A DNA stretch of 64,000 nt from Aerococcus sp. (GCA_030528285.1 JAUMZE010000003.1:1-64000); one strand, 5' to 3'; shown: positions 1-6,889, counted from the first letter of the stretch. Program-made: numbers and translations. The notes: generated from the letters alone by a model not told the origin.

Positions 1-74
1 GCCACTCGTAAGCTCTTACTTGCTTTCTTCTCCCCTGTCCACACGTCGATTAAATAAATGAATTTATTTTCCAT
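1..74 (-). CDS. Partial hypothetical phage-type protein (N-terminus)
   Basis: The 5' end of a minus-strand reading frame runs off the left edge; 24 codons are visible, starting MENKFIYLIDVWTGEKK. Its ATG lies inside the end of the preceding gene (64-318), an 11-base overlap typical of tightly packed phage early operons. No domain can be recognised in so short a piece. The call rests on operon position, overlap and an open frame, so it could still be chance coding. Confidence 0.4.
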   Translation of the reverse strand, partial: MENKFIYLIDVWTGEKKASKSLRV

Positions 75-318
75 AATCATCACCTTCGTTTTCATGGATG
101 ATCTCTGCTAGGCGTTCAAGCACCCAAGTAGCGTGATCCAATCTCTCTTCTGTGTCTTCATATTCCAATTCCATGATTTTGGGTATTTTTGAGAAAAGGT
201 TGTCTAGTAGATATTTCGCCAAGACAATAGTGTGCTTGCACACTTTGAGATCATCAGTGGCGTTGTAAATATCTAGAAGGATCGTGGCGTATCTTATTTT
301 CTGTTCTCCCATAATCAT
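64..318 (-). CDS. Hypothetical protein, 84 aa, prophage early operon
   Basis: I do not recognise the family. The product is small, acidic and predicted helical (several Leu/Ile-rich stretches and a Glu-rich middle), with no signal peptide or membrane segment. It starts MIMGEQKIRY, with two possible ATGs. The first overlaps the stop of the upstream gene as ATGA, indicating translational coupling. It belongs to the leftward run of genes that begins at the 3675-3703 promoter. A role in the element's replication or regulation is only a guess from position. Confidence 0.6.
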   Translation of the reverse strand: MIMGEQKIRYATILLDIYNATDDLKVCKHTIVLAKYLLDNLFSKIPKIMELEYEDTEERLDHATWVLERLAEIIHENEGDDYGK

Positions 319-914
319 TGGCCCCCTCCCAGTACAGCTTCAAACATCGCTTTTTCTAGTAACGCTTGTAGAGTCATCCCAGCAAGTTCACTGATTTCAC
401 CACTGTCCACATATTTATCAATGACTGTATTGGTTGCCTTTAACAGATTGAGGCATTGATCCAGGTGGGGACTGTTCGCGTTATCTGTCGTTGTGGTATC
501 ATTAAGGGTGGTTTTAGGAGCTTCTTTATGGAGCTCTTCTTTTTTTGCATTCATTTCGTTTTCTATAAACTCAACGATTCTTGCAGCACTGTCGTAGCGC
601 AGTCCTTCACATTTTCTTTTAAGTAATAACCTAAATGTTTGTTCATGTAAGTCCACTCTTTTAGCAATATACTTGTTGCTATAATGTTTATCTTTAATGA
701 TGTTTATTAATTTTTCATACATCACTTGTGGTTCATATACTCCGACTTCAACACCCAAAAATTTAGCTAGTCTAATTGCACTGGATAAGTTCCCACCACT
801 GTCATACATAATGTTTGAGATAGCACCATCATCAATACCACTCTTTTTTGATAACTTAGTTTTGTTTGTTCCTAATCTGTTTATTTCTTTGTTGATTTGT
901 TTATGAAGATCCAT
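315..914 (-). CDS. Putative regulator with two helix-turn-helix-like segments, 199 aa
   Basis: The N-terminal third (about residues 5-60) looks like an XRE/Cro-type helix-turn-helix: a T-K-L-S-K-K-S-G turn, then D-G-A-I-S-N-I as recognition helix, then S-A-I-R-L-A-K-F-L. A second similar segment lies at about residues 67-115 (Y-I-A-K-R-V-D-L-H-E-Q-T-F-R-L-L-L), so the protein appears to carry a tandem DNA-binding unit. The rest is a Lys/Glu/Thr-rich linker and a helical tail. It is coupled to the 84-aa gene by a four-base overlap and lies 20 bases after the gene at 935. The exact role in the prophage element is unknown; transcriptional control is the simplest inference. Confidence 0.6.
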   Translation of the reverse strand: MDLHKQINKEINRLGTNKTKLSKKSGIDDGAISNIMYDSGGNLSSAIRLAKFLGVEVGVYEPQVMYEKLINIIKDKHYSNKYIAKRVDLHEQTFRLLLKRKCEGLRYDSAARIVEFIENEMNAKKEELHKEAPKTTLNDTTTTDNANSPHLDQCLNLLKATNTVIDKYVDSGEISELAGMTLQALLEKAMFEAVLGGGQ

Positions 915-934
915 TTTGCTTCCTCCTACGTTTC

Positions 935-1621
935 TTATCTAAAATCAATTTTTCCGTTATTTTGATTTAAGTAATTAAAACTGTGGACGAGTAAAGATAC
1001 TGAACCAATCTCCCCATTAATGAAATCAGTGAATTCGCTTGAGATGGTTTTCAACTTGATCAAGACACCTCCATCTGCCTTGTTAAGCATGTCGGTGTTT
1101 TCAGTAATCAACACACTATTAAGTGGAAATTCAAAAGTATCAGCTCGACCACTTAAGCGCCCTGTCACTACATCGCTGTTAATTACTTTTTTTAGTTTAT
1201 TGACTTTGTTGGTATCCATTTTCTTATCTGTTGAGTAAATGACATCCGTTTTATAAAATTGTCCCCACCAGACAGTAGGTGTACCCATGTCGTAAAAATC
1301 GATATAGTTGACTTTCGCAATTCCTTCAAGAGATTTAACAACAGCGTCCGAACTGAACCAATCAGGAGAGTCTAAAACAAAGAAATGCTTGAAGTTATGT
1401 AGTTCCATTTCGTTTTGCATTACATAGGCATATAACATTTTTAAATTATGCTTACTTTCTTGATCGGCGGTAACTTCATCGATAAATTTTTCAGCAAGAG
1501 CAAAATCCATATCTTCATAAGCAACATCAAAATACTTGAAATACAAGTCTTTCTTTTCACTTTTAAGACCAGGAAACTGTTTTTTTAGGTTATGAAGCTG
1601 TTTTTTATACTTGCGTTTCAT
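935..1621 (-). CDS. Hypothetical protein, 228 aa, prophage early operon
   Basis: I do not recognise this protein. It has a very basic N-terminus (MKRKYKKQLHNLKKQF), then a mixed alpha/beta soluble sequence with no signal peptide, membrane segment or obvious catalytic motif. The ATG overlaps the stop of the broken regulator upstream (1618-1788) as ATGA, so the two were translationally coupled. Base composition is AT-richer than the core genome to the right, in keeping with an acquired element. Intact reading frame and operon position make it a likely real gene; function is open. Confidence 0.6.
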   Translation of the reverse strand: MKRKYKKQLHNLKKQFPGLKSEKKDLYFKYFDVAYEDMDFALAEKFIDEVTADQESKHNLKMLYAYVMQNEMELHNFKHFFVLDSPDWFSSDAVVKSLEGIAKVNYIDFYDMGTPTVWWGQFYKTDVIYSTDKKMDTNKVNKLKKVINSDVVTGRLSGRADTFEFPLNSVLITENTDMLNKADGGVLIKLKTISSEFTDFINGEIGSVSLLVHSFNYLNQNNGKIDFR

Positions 1622-1788
1622 GATTTTTCCTCCTTGAGTTTTGAAATAACTTTGATAGCAACAGCGATTTTAGAATTAGCGCCATTGAAGAATTTACAGA
1701 CAGTTGTTGGGGACAATTTACTTAGCTTTTTTCTATCTTCGGCTTAGTGAGTTTTTTTACGATTCATATTTCTCAGACCTGCCATCAT
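1618..1788 (-). pseudogene. Small XRE-type regulator interrupted by a stop codon
   Basis: Reading the minus strand from an ATG at 1786-1788 gives MMAGLRNMNRKKTH, then an in-frame TAA (1744-1746, codon 15), then A-E-D-R-K-K-L-S-K-L-S-P-T-T-V-C-K-F-F-N-G in the same frame to a TGA at 1618-1620. The part after the stop is a typical recognition-helix stretch of small phage regulators (S-x-T-T-V-x-K-F-F-N-G). One base change, for example CAA to TAA, would explain the break. A purine-rich ribosome site lies just before the first ATG, and the stop overlaps the next gene's start. Re-initiation at an internal start cannot be excluded, but no good one is seen. Confidence 0.6.
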
Positions 1789-1816
1789 CTCTCCCCCTCG
1801 TGTTCACCGCTGCCAT

Positions 1817-2077
1817 TTAGTGTTTTCTTGAGAGTTGGTCGAGATACTGATTGACTGATTGCCGTGGATAGTAACGCCGATCATAGACTTGGATGTACGG
1901 GAATCCCGGCTTATACAACCAGTTGTCATTGGCGGTGCGCGTATCCACATGAAGGATCTGTTCTGCTACCTCCGTCTTGTTGAGTAAGTCGTTATTCATC
2001 AATTCCTGTAACTCATGGATATGGTTGAACGGGATGATGATGTGTGGTTCGTTATCTAGATAGATCACTGCTTTCAT
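1817..2077 (-). CDS. Putative small DNA-binding protein, 86 aa (excisionase-like fold possible)
   Basis: The C-terminal half carries a W-L-Y-K-P-G-F-P ... Y-D-R-R-Y-Y-P-R-Q-S-V-N-Q-Y-L pattern. This resembles the wing and following helix of MerR/excisionase-like small DNA-binding proteins found in many Gram-positive phages. The N-terminal half (MKAVIYLDNEPHIIIPFNHIHELQELM) looks like a short beta hairpin plus helix. A strong GGAGGAGATGATCC ribosome site precedes the ATG and lies over the end of the methyltransferase remnant. The resemblance is by eye only; a regulatory or excision role is inference. Confidence 0.6.
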   Translation of the reverse strand: MKAVIYLDNEPHIIIPFNHIHELQELMNNDLLNKTEVAEQILHVDTRTANDNWLYKPGFPYIQVYDRRYYPRQSVNQYLDQLSRKH

Positions 2078-2095
2078 GGATCATCTCCTCCTTCG

Positions 2096-3105
2096 TTAGT
2101 AATTCATGGGCATCTCCTCAATATCCTGGACACTTAAATTCAAGCCCTGCTGCACTTGCTCTTGATAGGTTGGGAAGTACCGCAACATCCAGGCGTTGAA
2201 GAATACAGGATCAAGCCCCGTCCAGTAGTAAGGAACAATCACCACATACTTGGGTTCAATTGCCCCATCGGACGTCAGCAGGCCGATCTGCCCCCCTCGT
2301 AGCGCTCACTTGAATAATGGTGCTCCCCTCCGGATACATCTTTCCCGGAATGGCTCTTTCGATGAACGCCACGTCCTTCAGTTTGATTGTGGGCCCCGGT
2401 GAAGGGGTGTCTTCTGGGAGGCGGTTCTTTTGTCCGTTCTATGAAGTGCGCTTGCATCATGTTCCCTGTCTCTTTGTACTCAATCGCCTCTTCTTCCCAG
2501 CGCACAATCCCCAGTTCTTCACTCGTTGCTGGCGTGTGCTCGATCACATTCACATCTGAGAACTTCAGGAAATCATCTTCAGGGTTACAAATCAGATAAG
2601 CTTGTTTAGCGACCCCAGAGAGACTGTTGCCGTGGACAATTACTGCATTCATTCCACGGATCACCATGTTGTGAATCAGGTACGGAATGACGTTATCTGC
2701 CAGCTCGTCCGCTCGGTATAAGTATTGAGAGGGATACGCCCCCCCTAGTGGCATCTCCAGGCTATCCTGTGCCCATTTCGCAATGAGGAGTCCGCCCGTG
2801 CCTGCTGTGGGGTCGTAATACGCATATCCATTGCGATCCTTAGCTCTTCGGGTTAACCGTGACAACAGCTCAGTCACATCATGTGGCGTGAAGTCCTGCT
2901 TGAACGTTTTCCGCTCTGCTCCGTACAGTTCGAAGTAATCCCGGAAGATGTCCTCTTCCCAATTGATCCCGAGTTCAATCAGCCCTCTGTAGAACTTCTC
3001 CCGACGTTCTGGTTGAAATACGATATCCATGAGAAAGTTCTCGAACTGCTTGTGCTGAGACACTCCCGCTAGTTTGTAAAAGTCTTCATAAGTGAGTTTC
3101 TGCAT
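2096..3105 (-). pseudogene. Adenine-specific DNA methyltransferase (N-6), frameshifted
   Basis: Residues 1-190 resemble the N-6 adenine methyltransferase core of type I HsdM-like enzymes: a SAM-binding motif YYDPTAGTGGLLIA at about residues 96-109 and a helical N-terminal bundle. The catalytic N/D-P-P-Y/F loop appears as I-C-N-P-E-D-D-F-L, so it is weak. The first frame runs only to 2275 and its last 50 or so residues are low-complexity and unrelated. Shifting frame near 2418 restores a sensible sequence (P-G-P-T-I-K-L-K-D-V-A-F-I-E-R). A second shift at the six-C run 2291-2296 is needed to continue into I-G-L-L-T-S-D-G-A-I-E-P-K-Y-V to a TAA at 2096. Corrected, the protein would be about 335 residues, with a C-terminal segment like a restriction-modification target domain. 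Confidence 0.75.
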
Positions 3106-3118
3106 AGAGGCCTCCTTT

Positions 3119-3340
3119 CTACTTCTGTTTTTCTGAAGTGGAGTCTAAAAGAAATTGACTCAACGTGATTCCTAAAACATTGGCTAACTTTTGCACTGTA
3201 TTATAAGAAGCATTACAAAAATTTAAATTACTTTTTTCATAATTTGCAATGGTTTTTGCTGTCAAATCAACTTTATGTGCTAGTTCTTCTTGGCTATATC
3301 CTCTAAGGCGTCGCCATTGGGATAAAGTGTATCGTTCCAT
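3119..3340 (-). CDS. Cro-like XRE-family repressor, 73 aa
   Basis: A compact single-domain helix-turn-helix protein: residues 6-60 read S-Q-W-R-R-L-R-G-Y-S-Q-E-E-L-A-H-K ... T-A-K-T-I-A-N-Y-E-K-S, then V-Q-K-L-A-N-V-L-G-I, the classic XRE pattern. It sits on the leftward transcript facing the CI repressor, the usual place of Cro in temperate phages. It probably binds the CTTCAG/CTGAAG sites between the two divergent operons and helps switch off the repressor. The start is set by the GGAAAGGAGAACAAA ribosome site. The stop at 3119-3121 overlaps the first base of a further operator-like palindrome. Confidence 0.8.
   Translation of the reverse strand: MERYTLSQWRRLRGYSQEELAHKVDLTAKTIANYEKSNLNFCNASYNTVQKLANVLGITLSQFLLDSTSEKQK
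3121..3139. promoter_or_regulatory. Third operator-like palindrome between cro and methyltransferase
   Basis: ACTTCTGTTTTTCTGAAGT here differs by a single base from the perfect palindrome ACTTCAGTTTTTCTGAAGT at 3682-3700 in the divergent promoter. It spans the last codons of the Cro-like gene and ends 15 bases before the methyltransferase start. It could be an internal operator for CI or Cro, or a roadblock on leftward transcription. Confidence 0.5.
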
Positions 3341-3356
3341 TTTGTTCTCCTTTCCA

Positions 3357-3440
3357 TTAATTCAAATAGTGTTCTAATATTTTACGAATGATGTACACTG
3401 CTATCCAAACGAAGCATAGAATGATAATCAACATTTTCAT
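3357..3440 (-). CDS. Possible 27-aa membrane peptide
   Basis: A short frame reads MKMLIIILCFVWIAVYIIRK and continues ILEHYLN. It is one hydrophobic segment long enough to cross the membrane, followed by a positively charged and polar tail. It lies in the leftward early operon between the 47-aa frame and the Cro-like gene. No good ribosome-binding site is visible before the ATG, so it may not be translated. No family is recognised. Confidence 0.35.
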   Translation of the reverse strand: MKMLIIILCFVWIAVYIIRKILEHYLN

Positions 3441-3498
3441 AGTGCTTTATGGTATGATGGTATGGTAATAAAGAAGTGGTTTTACCCACTCCCTTATT

Positions 3499-3642
3499 TT
3501 ACTTTTGAGATTCAAGCTCTTTCTTCTTTAGTTTATATTGGAGTATCAACTTAAGAATGAGCCTTGTTTCTCTCAGCGAGCCTAGTACTAATAGAACAAT
3601 TGTTAGTTGTTCGGGTGCTAGGCTTTTTAGTATTTCCATCAT
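3499..3642 (-). CDS. Small 47-aa protein, first gene of prophage early operon
   Basis: An excellent ribosome site (GAAAGGAGG) stands ahead of a double ATG. The product starts MMEILKSLAPEQLTIVLLVL and ends with a Lys-rich tail (L-K-K-K-E-L-E-S-Q-K). The hydrophobic middle suggests an amphipathic or weakly membrane-associated helix. It is the first frame after the leftward TTGACT-17-TATAAT promoter. I do not recognise the family; a short regulator or host-interaction peptide is possible but unsupported. Confidence 0.55.
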   Translation of the reverse strand: MMEILKSLAPEQLTIVLLVLGSLRETRLILKLILQYKLKKKELESQK

Positions 3643-3674
3643 GCCTTTTTCCTCCTTTCTTAATTTCTATAGTT

Positions 3675-3703
3675 ATTATACACTTCAGTTTTTCTGAAGT
3701 CAA
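3675..3703 (-). promoter_or_regulatory. Leftward early promoter of the prophage element
   Basis: On the minus strand TTGACT (3698-3703) and a perfect TATAAT (3675-3680) are separated by exactly 17 bases. The 3682-3700 palindrome fills the spacer, so a bound repressor would block RNA polymerase directly. Confidence 0.8.
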
Positions 3704-3737
3704 TACTTTTCTTCAGATTTTCTGAAACGAATTTCAG
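3682..3737. promoter_or_regulatory. CI/Cro operator cluster in divergent promoter
   Basis: The first site is a perfect 19-base palindrome with arms ACTTCAG and CTGAAGT around TTTTT (3682-3700). The second, CTTCAGATTTTCTGAAA, lies at 3711-3727. An overlapping inverted repeat CTGAAA-N4-TTTCAG covers 3722-3737. The spacing from centre to centre is about 28 bases. The layout matches lambdoid-type operator regions that control opposing lytic and lysogenic promoters. Confidence 0.75.
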
Positions 3738-3796
3738 GGATTTTATTTCATTTTATCTGAACTCATGGTAATATATAAGAAAAGGAGGGACTTAAA

Positions 3797-4513
3797 ATGT
3801 TCAGTAGTAACCTTAAATATCTACGAAATAAATTCCATATGGAGCAGATTGAACTCGCTGAAAGATTAGGAAGAAAAAGTGGATCATCGGTTAGCGAGTG
3901 GGAAAAAGGGTCCTATACTCCCAAAATAAAGACCCTTTCAGACATCGCAGCTATTTTTAACGTAGATTTAGATGATTTAATGAATAAAGACCTTTCTTTG
4001 TTAGAAGAGGATATTCTCACTAAAATAAATGAAGTAAGCTCCCAACTCCACGAGCCACGGCAGAAACGTGTCTACAACTACGCGAAGGACCAGCTGAGGG
4101 AGCAGAACCTACCTGACAATGTGGAGGAGTTTCCCGTGCATTACACCACGGTGCGTTGCTATGGCTCTGTGTCTGCAGGGACTGGGGTCTTTCTACAGGA
4201 TGAAGAGTATGAGGAAGTGCAGGTGGCAGGCGACGTCCCAGAACATGACTTTGCAGTAAAAGTCAACGGCGATTCGATGGAACCGATGCTACAGGATGGT
4301 GAATTGATCTATGTTCATAAAACATCCGACGCACGTAGCGGACAGATCATCATTGCAGACTTGAACGGAGATGCCTTTGTTAAGAAGCTTTACAAGAACG
4401 ACCAAGAAGTGAAGCTGATTTCGTTAAATCAAAAATACGATGATATTGTTTTAAGGGAGAATGATGAGTTCATCGTGTTTGGGGTGGTCGTCCTCAAGGG
4501 ATACAAGATATAA
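3797..4513 (+). CDS. CI-type repressor: XRE DNA-binding plus S24 (LexA-like) peptidase, 238 aa
   Basis: Residues 1-65 form an XRE helix-turn-helix (L-R-N-K-F-H-M-E-Q-I-E-L-A-E-R-L-G ... S-S-V-S-E-W-E-K-G). Residues 120-238 form a LexA/UmuD-type self-cleaving domain: likely cleavage bond Ala-Gly in C-Y-G-S-V-S-A-G, catalytic Ser in V-N-G-D-S-M-E-P-M and Lys in A-F-V-K-K-L-Y. This is the lysogeny repressor that keeps the leftward early genes off and is inactivated by RecA-stimulated self-cleavage on DNA damage. It is preceded by AAGGAGG and heads a rightward operon with the small basic protein (4527) and Doc toxin (4652), spaced 13 and 2 bases apart. Confidence 0.9.
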   Translation: MFSSNLKYLRNKFHMEQIELAERLGRKSGSSVSEWEKGSYTPKIKTLSDIAAIFNVDLDDLMNKDLSLLEEDILTKINEVSSQLHEPRQKRVYNYAKDQLREQNLPDNVEEFPVHYTTVRCYGSVSAGTGVFLQDEEYEEVQVAGDVPEHDFAVKVNGDSMEPMLQDGELIYVHKTSDARSGQIIIADLNGDAFVKKLYKNDQEVKLISLNQKYDDIVLRENDEFIVFGVVVLKGYKI

Positions 4514-4526
4514 GGAGGGAACGATC

Positions 4527-4649
4527 ATGGAAAACAAGAAAGAGCGAAAAGACAAAAAAGAACCATCTGTTAGAGAGCGCCAGTTCAGGTTGCTACGCCA
4601 ACAAATGGAACGAAATAAAGATGTACTAATTCGATTGAGGGACAAATAA
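4527..4649 (+). CDS. Small basic protein, 40 aa, putative Doc antitoxin
   Basis: The 40-residue product (MENKKERKDKKEPSVRERQF then R-L-L-R-Q-Q-M-E-R-N-K) is almost wholly Lys/Arg/Glu with one predicted helix. AAGGAGG precedes the ATG at good spacing. It sits two bases before the Doc-like toxin, the usual antitoxin position. It lacks the N-terminal Phd/YefM fold of classic Doc partners; a short helix resembling only the C-terminal toxin-clamping part of Phd is possible. The neighbouring CI repressor could supply the transcriptional control that Phd normally provides. Antitoxin function is inference from position. Confidence 0.55.
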   Translation: MENKKERKDKKEPSVRERQFRLLRQQMERNKDVLIRLRDK

Positions 4650-4651
4650 TC

Positions 4652-5023
4652 ATGGAGTATTTGACAATTGAAGACGTCTTACAAGTGCATGATGAAGTGC
4701 TCTCTATCAGTGGAGGCGCAAGTGGTGTCCGTGACTTAGGCCAATTGGATAGCGTGCTAAATCACATCCAGAACGATGATTACTACCCGGAGTTTGTGGA
4801 CAAACTGACTCACCTCATTTACTCCATTATCCAATTTCACATCTTTATCGATGGAAACAAACGAACCGCAATCATGGCTGGACTCTTCTTCTTGAACATC
4901 AATTACTACAGCTATGTATCTGATGAATTTATTCACACCATGGAGCCGATTGTTGTGGAAGTAGCTACGAGAGAGCGATCTAAAGAGTCATTGAAGGAAT
5001 TCATGACAGAACTCATCTATTAA
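4652..5023 (+). CDS. doc: Doc/Fic-family death-on-curing toxin, 123 aa
   Basis: The diagnostic Fic/Doc motif is seen at about residues 63-73: H-I-F-I-D-G-N-K-R-T-A, matching the Doc form H-x-F-x-D/E-G/A-N-K-R. Length fits the Doc subgroup (about 125 residues). P1 Doc phosphorylates elongation factor Tu and so stops translation; this homologue probably does the same, stabilising the prophage in the host. It is the last gene of the CI operon, two bases after the putative antitoxin, and is followed at once by a terminator at 5027-5049. The motif is intact, so the toxin should be active unless neutralised. Confidence 0.85.
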   Translation: MEYLTIEDVLQVHDEVLSISGGASGVRDLGQLDSVLNHIQNDDYYPEFVDKLTHLIYSIIQFHIFIDGNKRTAIMAGLFFLNINYYSYVSDEFIHTMEPIVVEVATRERSKESLKEFMTELIY

Positions 5024-5026
5024 AAA

Positions 5027-5049
5027 AAGGACCGGTCCCCCGGCCCTTC
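5027..5049 (+). terminator. Terminator after doc
   Basis: The hairpin AAGGaCCGG / CCGGcCCTT lies four bases after the doc stop. It has only a short T-rich tail (TTCAACTTATCC), so it is a moderate-quality terminator. Confidence 0.5.
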
Positions 5050-5120
5050 AACTTATCCATTTTCATTATACCCCGAGTGTTCACTGCTGCCAAGTATCGA
5101 ACTACAAAGGAGTATATATA

Positions 5121-6287
5121 ATGAAAACAAAATATCCTGGTATTGAAAAGTATACCACAACTCAAGGCGAATTCTACCGCGTGCGTGTCCGTAAGACGGT
5201 CCGTGGCCGACAGCGTGAACGAACCAAGGCAAAATTGAAAACCTTAGTCGAAGCGAGAGCTGCTTACCATGAACTACTAGACGAAATCGAGGAAGAAGAA
5301 GCTATCCGTATCCCGACCCTCAAAGAGTACTGGGAAGAATACCGTGATTTGAAAATCCGTACAGGCTCTTGGCAGACAAACACCATTGTCGCTAAAGATG
5401 GACATATGAAACATTGGTTAGTCACTTTCGGCGATACCCTACTCGACCAAATCACTAAGAATGCCATTCAAGAGCGTGTGCTGACCCTTTACAATGTTGA
5501 GCACTACAGAGAACAATCTGTGAAGGTGTATTTTATCATTTTGCGTTCTGTACTTCGTGACGCCATGGACAACCATTTGATCGAGGAGGATCCCACCAGA
5601 AAAGTCATTACAAAGAACCCTCAACCAGAAACAGACCCCGTGCGTTCGATCTCTCCAGACGATTTCCAACGCTTCATGGCAAAAGCAAAAACAGACATGG
5701 CTCCCGACCTATATCGAGCGTTGTATCTGATCACGTTTGGACTTCGCCGTGGGGAATTGTTAGGACTCAAACCTAAAGCCATCAAGTTTCTAGAGAACGG
5801 CATGGCAAGCTTACACATTGAATGCCAGCGGACCTATTATGCTAAAGAAGGGAAATCCCCTAAGTCCAAGATGTCTAATCGTTATGTGGTGGTGGATGAA
5901 GTCGCTTCTGATATGCTGAAAACACAGCTAGAAGAAGCCAGAAAGATCAAAGCCCGCTTAGGTAAGGTCCTTACGATTAATGATTTTATCTTCATCAATC
6001 CCAAAACAGGGAATCCTTATTCGCTGAATATGATCAATAAAAGCATTCATCGAATAGCAAAACCGCTGGGATTGCATCTGACTCCTCATATGTTCCGCCA
6101 CACATTCGCCACCTATGCCTTGGCAAATGGTGTGGACAGTCTCGCACTGCAGAAGTATCTCGGACATGCGAACCTGTCCATGACTGATTACTATGTGGAT
6201 TCCACAGTAGCGAACGGTGAACACATTGTAAGATCTATGCAGGATTTTAGGGGAAAACTAGGGGAAAAAGGGAATGTAAGAAAATGA
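5121..6287 (+). CDS. int: Tyrosine-type site-specific integrase, 388 aa
   Basis: Phage-type integrase with an N-terminal arm-binding domain (G-E-F-Y-R-V-R-V-R, rich in Arg/Lys), a central SAM-like core-binding domain (about 60-165) and a C-terminal catalytic domain. Catalytic residues are visible: Arg in I-T-F-G-L-R-R-G-E-L, His and Arg in H-M-F-R-H-T-F-A-T, His in L-G-H-A-N-L-S-M-T, and the nucleophile Tyr in T-D-Y-Y-V-D. It integrates and, with an excisionase, excises the element. AAAGGAG precedes the start. As the outermost gene it places the attachment site a short way to its right (6.3-6.8 kb), with the other end left of the window. Confidence 0.93.
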   Translation: MKTKYPGIEKYTTTQGEFYRVRVRKTVRGRQRERTKAKLKTLVEARAAYHELLDEIEEEEAIRIPTLKEYWEEYRDLKIRTGSWQTNTIVAKDGHMKHWLVTFGDTLLDQITKNAIQERVLTLYNVEHYREQSVKVYFIILRSVLRDAMDNHLIEEDPTRKVITKNPQPETDPVRSISPDDFQRFMAKAKTDMAPDLYRALYLITFGLRRGELLGLKPKAIKFLENGMASLHIECQRTYYAKEGKSPKSKMSNRYVVVDEVASDMLKTQLEEARKIKARLGKVLTINDFIFINPKTGNPYSLNMINKSIHRIAKPLGLHLTPHMFRHTFATYALANGVDSLALQKYLGHANLSMTDYYVDSTVANGEHIVRSMQDFRGKLGEKGNVRK

Positions 6288-6326
6288 AAGCTTGATATGA
6301 TAGGGATATCTTAGTGTCGATTTTTC

Positions 6327-6365
6327 TAAAACAAAAAATACCCTCCCCATCACTGAGAAGAGTAT
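6327..6365 (-). terminator. Leftward terminator next to integrase
   Basis: On the minus strand a hairpin with arms ATACTCTTCTC and GGGGAGGGTAT (several G-U pairs, six-base loop) is followed by TTTTTTGTTTT. It would stop leftward transcripts that come from the degenerate region at 6.4-6.7 kb. Confidence 0.55.
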
Positions 6366-6822
6366 CGTAGTGCCTCATCAGGTGGCAAAGCACTAAAATC
6401 AGTTTCAAATCACGAGCCACTCAAACACTCAATCGGCCTTGCTTGACGTTAGAGAAAGGTTTTGTCCCTCCACAAAATGCGCTTTCAATACGCTTTTTAC
6501 TATCATTTGATCCCAAAATAATCCCCAGAAACTCGTTCATCATTTCTTCGTTTCTTGAGAGTTCTTCTGTTGGACCATCCGTCTTAGTAGTAAACTTTTT
6601 ACCTGCCGAGGAATGGGAATGCGTTTAATCATTCGTTGTTTAAACATGGTTACTTTTTGTTTTGGCTTTTTGTACTGAAGCGTTTTCATAAAGCTAAACA
6701 CCCCTATCATCGAGTAACTTGTAGGTGTTCATCTTCAACTTGTCGCCCTTCACCTTATAGTACTATAACCATTAATTTAATCAATCCCCCGTCACAAATA
6801 ATTTTAAGTTTTTATTTGCGAT
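6366..6822. other. Degenerate border region right of the integrase
   Basis: No convincing intact gene is present in these 457 bases. On the minus strand two overlapping frames look like remnants: one of 49 codons (6540-6689) and another ending at a TGA near 6430 that reads K-F-T-T-K-T-D-G-P-T-E-E-L-S-R-N-E-E-M-M without a usable start. The prophage attachment site probably lies here, but no repeat can be confirmed because the other end is outside the window. Confidence 0.4.
6540..6689 (-). CDS. Possible 49-aa basic protein or gene remnant
   Basis: An ATG at 6687-6689 opens a frame beginning MKTLQYKKPKQKVTMFKQRM and continuing with Arg/Lys-rich sequence to a TGA at 6540. The ribosome site is weak (AGGGGTG, somewhat far). 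No family is recognised. The strong basic bias could mean a nucleic-acid-binding peptide or simply the remnant of a larger gene, since an adjoining frame shows protein-like sequence as well. Confidence 0.25.
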   Translation of the reverse strand: MKTLQYKKPKQKVTMFKQRMIKRIPIPRQVKSLLLRRMVQQKNSQETKK

Positions 6823-6852
6823 AAAAAAGCCCTCTGCAAAATCGCAGAGAGC
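6823..6852 (-). terminator. Terminator of the membrane/coiled-coil protein gene
   Basis: On the minus strand GCTCTCTGC-GATTTT-GCAGAGGGC is followed by TTTTTT, a strong intrinsic terminator 38 bases after the 6890 stop. Confidence 0.8.
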
Positions 6853-6889
6853 TTCGCGTCATCTCTTAGTTTCTAAAGAGAGATCTTAA

